Shown here: piece by piece, positions 1 to 4,984 of the stretch
How the letters are laid out: each line of letters begins with the position of its first letter
How positions within the stretch are numbered: position 1 is the first letter of the stretch
Assembly (NCBI GenBank): GCA_030630445.1
Contig: DAOVNC010000262.1
Span: 1 to 5,208, forward strand
Origin: Kiritimatiellales bacterium
GTDB taxonomy: Bacteria; Verrucomicrobiota; Kiritimatiellia; Kiritimatiellales; Pontiellaceae
Length of the DNA stretch: 5,208 bases
Direction: 5' to 3'
Made by a program: the position numbers and the translations under genes
Notes under the pieces: model-generated
Seen by the model: only the letters and a program-made list of their open reading frames with translations
What the model was told of the DNA's origin: nothing
Databases searched by the model: none

Positions 1-182
1 CCTCCTGCCCAAAAACAGTGGATTTTCGGTGCAAACGCCGCCAAAACCGCAAAGAAGGAACCTTTATGGATAATCTCTTCAAGAAAACACTCCAAGTCGA
101 GGGGTTTTGCAAAAGGCTCATAGGTGTTGTAGGCAACGAGGTAGAGGGCGACTGTGGCTGCGGCGATGAGCAGTGAATTCAT
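1..182 (-). pseudogene. CstA-like N-terminal fragment, probably a decayed or truncated gene; runs off the window
   Basis: The ATG at 182 opens a frame with no stop to the window edge (60 codons). Its first 21 residues, MNSLLIAAATVALYLVAYNTY, form one hydrophobic helix like the start of carbon starvation protein CstA, a many-helix peptide/pyruvate-type transporter of the inner membrane. The following EPFAK loosely fits the family's short loop. From about residue 27 the translation (LDLECFLEEIIHKGSFF and onward) no longer resembles CstA, whose next part should lead into a DGxDYVPT-like motif. The other minus-strand frames over this stretch do not restore it either. The distal part runs through a degenerate 9-nt repeat that looks intergenic. 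It lies 41 nt below the second kinase gene on the same strand, with only an AAGAA-type weak ribosome site. I infer a remnant. It could instead be an unrelated small membrane protein. Confidence 0.35.
31..57. repeat. Degenerate 9-nt tandem repeat (about 3 copies)
   Basis: Three consecutive 9-mers on the plus strand, GCAAACGCC (31-39), GCCAAAACC (40-48) and GCAAAGAAG (49-57), share a GCnAA core in register. They resemble the CGCAAAG-type short degenerate repeats found between genes in several bacterial groups. The period is visible directly. Membership of a dispersed family is an inference that needs the rest of the genome. It lies inside the open frame called above, which argues against that frame being an intact gene. 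Confidence 0.35.
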
Positions 183-223
183 AGGTTCTTTTTAGCGGTT
201 GCCGCATAGGGCGGAAAGCTTTT

Positions 224-1303
224 TTATCCCGTGTCGGTTTTCCGGTTTAAAACGCATTTAAAAATGGTTCCCCGAGATTTTTCACTATCATACTGAATAT
301 TGGCGCTGATATTTTCTGCCCGCTGGCGAATGAGTTTCAGGCCGAGGCCCTCGGAGGCTGAATCCGGCATCGGGAGGCCGTCGTTGATGATTGTTAGCGA
401 GAGGGTTTCATCATCCAACTCCAGGTGAATGCCGATATGGGAGGCTCTTCCGTGCCGGAGTGCGTTGGTTACCGTTTCGTGTGCGATACGGTAGATGGGC
501 AGGGCGATCTGTCTTGGGATTTCCCGGTGCCGGTCGCTGATGTTCACCGAGAACCGGGTGCCGGTGGTTTCTTCCAAGTCCGCGCACATTTCATGGAGCG
601 TCTGTTTGATCCCGGCTTCCATGATGGTTTGTAGCGAAAGTTTCCTGGTCAGGTTTTCGACCTGTTCGATGTTTTGCTCGGCAATCCTCACCAGCTTGAC
701 GGCATCGACCGCTTGAGGCGCATCGGTATAGGTGAGGAAGTTCATCAGGGTCTCGCTGTGATAGAGCAGTCCGGTCAGTTGGTGGTTCACGATGTCGCAA
801 AGTTTTTCCGATACTCTGGCGCGTTCGGCTTCGGCGTGGTTTATTATGTATTCGGTGATTTCCTGTAGTTCTTTGGTTCTCTGCCGAATGCGGTTTTCCA
901 TGTTTGCCGTCAGTTCAAGCGTCTTCTTGCGATTGCTTTTCGCTACGGCGATACACAGCACGGCGATCAACTGAGCGGCGAATCCGCCGGGTTCCAGCCC
1001 GCTATGCCAACCTTGCAGGTTATCGAGATGGTACATCATCACCAGCATGTTGAAGGGCTGCGAGAGGGCAGAAACCAGCAAGCCAATCCTATAGTTGTAC
1101 AACCCCGTGGCCAAACCGCAAAGCAGGATGCTCGGTAGCATCACCGATATGCCGCAACAGGGGTAGCCGACGATAGTGAAGGCCATGTAGGCCAGACACG
1201 CGGTTCCGAGGAACAAAAATCGATACTTCTCCAGCCGCCGCTCTGCGTGTGCTGCCAGACCGTTCAGCGTGTCATCGAAACGTTGGCCACCTATCTGGAT
1301 CAT
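224..1303 (-). CDS. Membrane histidine kinase, HisKA_3 type: intact ATPase domain, acceptor His replaced by Cys
   Basis: This is a 359-residue sensor kinase of the NarL/DesK-like class. Four hydrophobic segments (about 28-45, 53-70, 72-91, 108-121) are followed by a coiled coil (about 124-160) and the HisKA_3 helix. The ATPase domain is complete: N-box HETVTNALRHG with Asn280, G1 box NDG with Asp308, and G2 box GLGL at 319-322. The H-box reads ERARVSEKLCDIVNHQ, so Cys169 (codon TGC at 799-797) stands where the family has the phospho-acceptor His. The phosphatase-type DxxxQ has become DIVNH. The start at 1303 is preferred over an in-frame ATG at 1333 because it overlaps the upstream stop as ATGA and has GGGAAGG seven bases before it. 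It is paralogous to its operon partner (shared LTGxLxHSExL and YRIAHET). By family knowledge it should bind ATP but cannot phosphorylate itself on the usual residue. I infer that it works with the upstream protein. No response regulator is in the window. Confidence 0.9.
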   Translation of the reverse strand: MIQIGGQRFDDTLNGLAAHAERRLEKYRFLFLGTACLAYMAFTIVGYPCCGISVMLPSILLCGLATGLYNYRIGLLVSALSQPFNMLVMMYHLDNLQGWHSGLEPGGFAAQLIAVLCIAVAKSNRKKTLELTANMENRIRQRTKELQEITEYIINHAEAERARVSEKLCDIVNHQLTGLLYHSETLMNFLTYTDAPQAVDAVKLVRIAEQNIEQVENLTRKLSLQTIMEAGIKQTLHEMCADLEETTGTRFSVNISDRHREIPRQIALPIYRIAHETVTNALRHGRASHIGIHLELDDETLSLTIINDGLPMPDSASEGLGLKLIRQRAENISANIQYDSEKSRGTIFKCVLNRKTDTG

Positions 1304-2304
1304 TCGGCTTCCTTCCCGAATACCGTAGAGCATTCCAGTCGGAATCCGCCTTCCGCAGGAGTGGCGATGGCGAGTTTTCCACCGATGGCCTTGACACGGT
1401 ATTTCATGGCCTTTCCAACGAGATCGGATAAAGGGGGAGGGGGTTGGGTTGTTGTTGTGACTTCAATTTTCATCCGGCAATAATCTTCCCGGACAACGAG
1501 CTTGATATCCACGTTCTTTGCCTTGTACTTGTAGATGGCGCAGCAGATGGTTTCATGCGCAATCCTGTACAGATGTTGCGCCGTGGAAACAGGAAGGTCC
1601 AGCGTGTTTCCGATGTGCTCCAGACGAAAATTCAACGACGAAATTTCGTTGAAATACGACGTCATTTCTTCCAATGCGGCCCCCAGGGTTGTTTCCGTGA
1701 GTTGGATGGGTAGTTGGGATCGGGAAAGTTGTCTAATGAACAGCATGCTGTTTCTGATTCTTTGTGTCATTCTTTCCGCCAAGTCGGCCTCCGAGTGTTG
1801 CGCCTCCCTCAGTTTGAAGCTGAGCGCTTCGCTGTGAAGCAGCATACCGGTGAGGTATTGCCCAACACCGTCGTGCAGATCCTGGCCCATTGTGATGCGT
1901 TCATTTTCATCATAGTCGATGAGCTGTCGGGTGAGCTTGCCCAATTCGGCAGTCGCATCATCCACGCGTTTCGAAAGGCTTGCTTCCAGTTGGTTGAGTT
2001 TATTCTGGGATTCACGCATGAAACCGGCCGAGAGCACGGTGACCATGGAAAGGATGATCCCAGTGGGGTTGTAGGTCAGGAGGATGTCGTACGGATCGCC
2101 GGAAACAAGGAAAAGGATCGCGGTGTTGAGCAGGATGAATGGAACAATGGATAGAAGGCCGATTCGAGTGCCATAGAACCAACCGAAAAGGCCGATTAGG
2201 GCCACGGTTGAAATCAACACGGAATTAGGCCATCTATCGAAGGTGGCAATAAATAAAGCGGTATAGATCCCTATAACAACGCCCATGAAAACATGTTTGT
2301 TCAT
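1300..2304 (-). CDS. Membrane histidine kinase paralogue: acceptor His intact, ATP-binding domain degenerate (pseudokinase-like)
   Basis: This is a 334-residue HisKA_3-type sensor protein. Four hydrophobic segments (about 5-21, 28-45, 48-68, 81-96) precede a coiled coil (about 97-135). A textbook H-box follows, QDLHDGVGQYLTG, with His144 (codon 1875-1873) and the DxxxQ phosphatase motif of NarX-like kinases. The C-terminal ATPase fold is recognisable (LYRIAHET, IGGKLAIATPAEGG) but its nucleotide-binding residues are gone. The N-box Asn is Cys255. The G1 Asp-Gly is replaced by Thr, within Thr283-286, Gln287 and Pro288-291. The GLGL positions read roughly DLVG. It should therefore be phosphorylatable but not itself a kinase. 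The frame can be extended to a TTG at 2313, but the ATG at 2304 fits better because the predicted transcription start lies near 2310. It is first in the operon and overlaps the next kinase by 4 nt. It could also be a phosphatase-only or purely structural partner. Confidence 0.88.
   Translation of the reverse strand: MNKHVFMGVVIGIYTALFIATFDRWPNSVLISTVALIGLFGWFYGTRIGLLSIVPFILLNTAILFLVSGDPYDILLTYNPTGIILSMVTVLSAGFMRESQNKLNQLEASLSKRVDDATAELGKLTRQLIDYDENERITMGQDLHDGVGQYLTGMLLHSEALSFKLREAQHSEADLAERMTQRIRNSMLFIRQLSRSQLPIQLTETTLGAALEEMTSYFNEISSLNFRLEHIGNTLDLPVSTAQHLYRIAHETICCAIYKYKAKNVDIKLVVREDYCRMKIEVTTTTQPPPPLSDLVGKAMKYRVKAIGGKLAIATPAEGGFRLECSTVFGKEAE
1311..1317 (-). promoter_or_regulatory. Internal Shine-Dalgarno for the second kinase
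   Basis: On the minus strand GGGAAGG ends seven bases before the ATG at 1303 and lies inside the last codons of the upstream kinase. Together with the ATGA stop-start overlap (1303-1300) it decides the start codon. It also suggests translational coupling, which would yield matched amounts of the two proteins. Confidence 0.75.
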
Positions 2305-2316
2305 TCGCACCAAAAA

Positions 2317-2344
2317 ATTATATCAGAGAGAGGGATTCTCTCAA
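2317..2344 (-). promoter_or_regulatory. Sigma70-like promoter for the kinase operon
   Basis: Reading leftward, TTGAGA (2344-2339, five of six matches to TTGACA) and a perfect TATAAT (2322-2317) are separated by 16 bases. Transcription should begin near 2310, about six bases before the ATG at 2304. That leaves no room for an ordinary Shine-Dalgarno. The prediction rests on consensus matching only. Confidence 0.6.
2326..2342. repeat. Inverted repeat within the kinase promoter (possible operator)
   Basis: GAGAGA (2326-2331) and TCTCTC (2337-2342) form a perfect 6-bp inverted repeat around a 5-bp centre. It lies between the -35 and -10 hexamers and overlaps the -35. The position would suit a repressor or an activator that remodels the promoter. 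The simple GA composition means it could be chance. Confidence 0.35.
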
Positions 2345-2412
2345 TATCTTTCTGGAAAAATGGGACGAATGCCAGGTTTTCTCCGCGGGGAACTATTGGG
2401 ATTAAATTCCGG

Positions 2413-2441
2413 TTGCGGCAGATCGGTCGTTTAACTATAGT
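2413..2441 (+). promoter_or_regulatory. Sigma70-like promoter for the gcv operon
   Basis: TTGCGG (2413-2418) and TATAGT (2436-2441) are spaced by 17 bases. The start of transcription would fall near 2448, about three bases before the gcvT ATG at 2451. No purine-rich ribosome site precedes that ATG, which agrees with a leaderless or near-leaderless message. The -10 is good and the -35 is weak beyond TTG. A more upstream promoter cannot be excluded. Confidence 0.5.
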
Positions 2442-2450
2442 GCGCGGATT

Positions 2451-3530
2451 ATGAAAAAAACGCCCCTGCACAAACAGCATATTGAACTCGGCGCCCGCAT
2501 GGGCGAATTTGGCGGATGGGACATGCCCATCCAGTATTCCGGCATCCTTCAGGAGCACCTGCACACCCGTGCAAAGGCAACGATTTTCGATATTTGCCAC
2601 ATGGGTGAATTCGAGCTGTCCGGCCCGAATGTGCTACAGGATCTAGAGGACTTGCTCACCTGCAATATCGCATCGCTGGATATCGGCCAGGTGCGCTATG
2701 GCTTCATGCTCAACAACGACGGCGGAACCATCGACGACCTCACCTGCTATCGGCTTGGCACCGACCGCTACATGCTTGTCGTCAATGCCGGAACGCTTGA
2801 AGGCGATGCCGAATGGATCAAGGGGCAGATTTCCGCCGATACCACGTTTACGGATCTTTCCGACGAAACCTCCAAGCTCGATGTACAAGGCCCCAAGTCC
2901 CGCGAAGTGATTGAAGAGGTCTTCGGTTGCAAACTTCCCGACCTCGGGTTTTTCCGTGCCGAAGAGATTAAGCTGGACGGCGTCACCTGTCTGTTGAGCC
3001 GCACCGGCTACACCGGCGAATGGGGCTACGAAATCTATGTGGCCAACGAATTCGCCGCTCCGCTGTGGAACAAGCTCCTCGGGCATGATCTCCTCGAACC
3101 GGGTGGCCTTGGCGGGCGCGATACGCTCCGTCTTGAAATGGGCTACCCACTCTACGGCCACGAACTTTGCGACACCCGTACCCCCGCCGCCACAACGCGC
3201 GGCATGTTCATCAGCAAGAAGAAAGAGTTTACCGGCTATGCCGCTGTGCAAGCCGACCTCGAAAACCCGAAGCAACTGCTGGTGGCCCTGCGGTTCGAGT
3301 CGAAGCGCGCGGCACGCGGCCACGACAAGGTCTTCTGTGATGGCACCGAGATTGGCGAAGTTACCAGCGGTTCCGTCGCCCCCAGTCTCGACGTCGCCGT
3401 GGCCACCGCTTTTGTCGATGCCCAATTTGCCGAGGAAGGCCAAACGTTGCAGATTGAGATCCGCGGCAAACGCTTCCCGGCAACCGTCGTAAGCCTCCCG
3501 TTCTACAAAGACGGCACCGCCCGAGGATAG
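2451..3530 (+). CDS. gcvT: Aminomethyltransferase, glycine cleavage system T protein
   Basis: GcvT takes the aminomethyl group carried on the lipoyl arm of H protein, transfers the methylene to tetrahydrofolate to give 5,10-methylenetetrahydrofolate, and releases ammonia; it is cytosolic. At 359 residues it has normal family length. Visible signatures are PLHKQHIELGARMGEFGGWD (5-24), FDICHMGEF (46-54), and GGTIDDL (91-97) with the Asp pair at 95-96 that holds the catalytic aspartate. Further on are LDVQGPKS (143-150), SRTGYTGEWGYEIY (183-196) and GLGGRDTLRLEMGYPLYGHEL (219-239). The C-terminal TSG (305-307), IRGK (337-340) and PFY (350-352) elements of the beta-barrel domain follow. The start is fixed by the family N-terminus. 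No Shine-Dalgarno is seen. The frame ends in tandem stops, TAG then TAA. It is the first gene of the operon, 61 nt ahead of gcvPA, with no gcvH between. Confidence 0.97.
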   Translation: MKKTPLHKQHIELGARMGEFGGWDMPIQYSGILQEHLHTRAKATIFDICHMGEFELSGPNVLQDLEDLLTCNIASLDIGQVRYGFMLNNDGGTIDDLTCYRLGTDRYMLVVNAGTLEGDAEWIKGQISADTTFTDLSDETSKLDVQGPKSREVIEEVFGCKLPDLGFFRAEEIKLDGVTCLLSRTGYTGEWGYEIYVANEFAAPLWNKLLGHDLLEPGGLGGRDTLRLEMGYPLYGHELCDTRTPAATTRGMFISKKKEFTGYAAVQADLENPKQLLVALRFESKRAARGHDKVFCDGTEIGEVTSGSVAPSLDVAVATAFVDAQFAEEGQTLQIEIRGKRFPATVVSLPFYKDGTARG

Positions 3531-3550
3531 TAAACCGCGAATAAACGCGT

Positions 3551-3591
3551 ATCTGATATACGGAATACGCAGTACGTAATAAGGAACTATA
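3551..3591 (+). repeat. Degenerate 7-nt tandem repeat in the gcvT-gcvPA spacer
   Basis: From 3558 the spacer reads as successive heptamers: ATACGGA, ATACGCA, GTACGTA, ATAAGGA. The last supplies the AAGGA ribosome site of gcvPA. The segment 3553-3569 recurs at 4964-4980 with one mismatch in 17. Heptameric intergenic tandem repeats are known in some bacteria, such as the STRR repeats of cyanobacteria. A link to those is only an analogy. Confidence 0.55.
3581..3585 (+). promoter_or_regulatory. Shine-Dalgarno of gcvPA
   Basis: AAGGA ends six bases before the ATG at 3592 and is the only clear ribosome-binding site in this operon. It occupies the fourth unit of the heptamer repeat, so repeat sequence seems to have been taken over as a translation signal, or the reverse. 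Confidence 0.7.
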
Positions 3592-4944
3592 ATGAAAAAA
3601 ACACCCTTTTGCGCAACGAGTGAGCAGGATCAGGAGGCGATGTTCCAGAGTTTGGAAATCACCGGTTTCGACGACCTTTTCGCCGCGATCCCCGAAGATC
3701 TCCGCTCCGAAACCCTGAATGTTCCCGAAGGCCTCTCCGAAATGGAGATGATGCAGTTTATCCGCAAGCTCGCATCGAAAAACTCCACCGACCTCGTTAA
3801 CTTTTGCGGAGCCGGGTTCTACGACCACTACATCCCGGCGGCCGTCGATGCACTCTCCAGCCGTGGCGAGTTCTACACTGCCTATACGCCATACCAGCCC
3901 GAAGCCTCGCAAGGCACGTTGCAGGCCGCGTTCGAGTACCAGACCGCCATTTGCCGCCTCACCGGTATGGACGTGGCCAACGCCTCGCTCTTCGATGGAG
4001 GCACCGCGCTCTTCGAAGGCATCATGATGGCCCTGCGCCAGACACGCCGAAACAAGGTGCTCGTCGACGAAGGCGTCAGCCCTATCTATCGCGCAATGCT
4101 CCGTTGCTACACGCAAAACCTTTCGGTCGACTATCAGGAAGTTCCGCTCTCCAAGGACGGCATCGCCGATTGTGCGGCCTATGCCGATGCGCTTGACGAC
4201 ACCGTCGGTGCGGTTATCCTGCAAAACCCCAACTTCTTTGGTTGCCTCGACAGCCTGACCGAGCTGATCGATAGCATCCATGCCGTCAAGGCGCTGGCCA
4301 TCATGTCGGTTTATCCCACAGCGCTCTCGCACGTTGAAACACCCGGCGCCATGGGCGCGGATATCGTGACAGGGGAAGGGCAGGGTCTGGGGTTGCCGCT
4401 TAACTTTGGCGGCCCGTACCTCGGCTTCATGGCCGTGAGGAAAAAATATGTGCGCAAGATGCCCGGCCGAATCGTCGGCGAAACCGAGGATGCCCAAGGG
4501 CGGCGTGGCTATGTGCTGACCTTGCAGGCTCGCGAGCAGCACATCCGCCGCGAAAAGGCCACGTCGAACATTTGTAGCAACGTGCAGCTTTGCGCCCTGC
4601 GGGCCATCATCTACCTTTCGCTCGTCGGAAAAGGGGGCTTTGTCGACCTCGGCCTCCAGTGCATGGATCGCGCAAGCTATGCATGGGACAAACTCACCGC
4701 CATCGACGGCGTCGAGCCGGCATTCGACCGCCCCTTCTTCAACGAGTTCGCCGTGCGGTTGCCGAAGAACGCCTCCGAGGTCGTCAGCTCCCTCGTCGAG
4801 CAAGGCATCGCCGCCGGTTTCCCCGTCGGCCGCTACTACACGGGCATGGACAACGTTCTGTTGGTTGCCTGTACCGAAAAACGGACGAAGGAAGAAATCG
4901 ATATCCTGGCCGCGAAATTAGAGAGTGTGCTGCGTACCGCGTAG
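3592..4944 (+). CDS. gcvPA: Glycine dehydrogenase (decarboxylating) subunit 1, P protein alpha
   Basis: With GcvPB this forms the P protein of the glycine cleavage system, which decarboxylates glycine and passes the aminomethyl group to lipoylated H protein in the cytosol. Its 450 residues match the stand-alone N-terminal half of GcvP. Family signatures are FCGAGFYDHYIPAAVD (71-86), TPYQPEASQGTLQ (99-111), ASLFDGGTAL (131-140), GEGQGLGLPLNFGGPYLGF (261-279), MPGRIVGET (290-298), GRRGYVLTLQAREQHIRREK (303-322) and TSNICSN (324-330). This subunit lacks the PLP-binding lysine, which belongs to GcvPB. The start is supported by AAGGA six bases upstream and by a typical EEDxxxML-like N-terminus (EQDQEAMF, residues 11-18). 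Its first five codons (MKKTP) nearly repeat those of gcvT. It lies 40 nt before gcvPB. Confidence 0.97.
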   Translation: MKKTPFCATSEQDQEAMFQSLEITGFDDLFAAIPEDLRSETLNVPEGLSEMEMMQFIRKLASKNSTDLVNFCGAGFYDHYIPAAVDALSSRGEFYTAYTPYQPEASQGTLQAAFEYQTAICRLTGMDVANASLFDGGTALFEGIMMALRQTRRNKVLVDEGVSPIYRAMLRCYTQNLSVDYQEVPLSKDGIADCAAYADALDDTVGAVILQNPNFFGCLDSLTELIDSIHAVKALAIMSVYPTALSHVETPGAMGADIVTGEGQGLGLPLNFGGPYLGFMAVRKKYVRKMPGRIVGETEDAQGRRGYVLTLQAREQHIRREKATSNICSNVQLCALRAIIYLSLVGKGGFVDLGLQCMDRASYAWDKLTAIDGVEPAFDRPFFNEFAVRLPKNASEVVSSLVEQGIAAGFPVGRYYTGMDNVLLVACTEKRTKEEIDILAAKLESVLRTA

Positions 4945-4963
4945 TACGTTTATTTTATCGAAC

Positions 4964-4980
4964 CTGAAATACGGAATACG
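4964..4980 (+). repeat. Second copy of the 17-nt intergenic element, upstream of gcvPB
   Basis: This segment matches 3553-3569 at 16 of 17 positions, including ATACGGAATACG in full. It ends four bases before the gcvPB ATG. Its internal GGAA (4973-4976) lies eight bases from that ATG and is the only candidate ribosome site, so the repeat may double as the translation signal. Confidence 0.55.
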
Positions 4981-4984
4981 TCTT

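Noticed and set aside
195..214. Terminator between the second kinase and the CstA-like frame (GCGG-TTG-CCGC, or alternatively CCGC-ATAGG-GCGG)
   Set aside because: The stems are 4 bp and mutually exclusive, and neither strand has a U-tract directly after the stem. At most a weak structure near the ribosome site of the next frame.
425..716. Small plus-strand open frames opposite the second kinase
   Set aside because: They are antisense to the conserved ATPase domain, overlap each other in different frames and have no recognisable features.
1304..1333. Upstream ATG at 1333 as start of the second kinase
   Set aside because: It has no properly spaced ribosome site and would add ten residues overlapping the upstream gene by 34 nt. 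The 1303 start has both the ATGA overlap and a strong Shine-Dalgarno.
2305..2313. TTG at 2313 as start of the first kinase
   Set aside because: It lies at or upstream of the predicted transcription start and has no ribosome site. The in-frame ATG at 2304 is a better start.
2345..2450. Glycine riboswitch upstream of gcvT
   Set aside because: None of the conserved glycine-aptamer blocks is visible, and the likely promoter sits within 40 nt of the ATG, leaving no room for a leader RNA.
2643..3443. 266-codon open frame antisense to gcvT
   Set aside because: Shadow of the conserved gcvT frame; Gly/Ala/Val-rich translation with no family features.
3361..4803. 480-codon open frame on the minus strand opposite gcvPA and the end of gcvT
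   Set aside because: It lies antisense to strongly conserved gcvT and gcvPA coding sequence. The translation has no recognisable domain and a biased composition typical of a reversed GC-rich gene, and there is no ribosome site.
4933..4960. Intrinsic terminator after gcvPA (CGTAC...GTACG hairpin followed by TTTATTTTAT)
   Set aside because: The stem is only 5 bp, includes A-T pairs and overlaps the stop codon. gcvPB follows within 40 nt and needs to be co-expressed with gcvPA.
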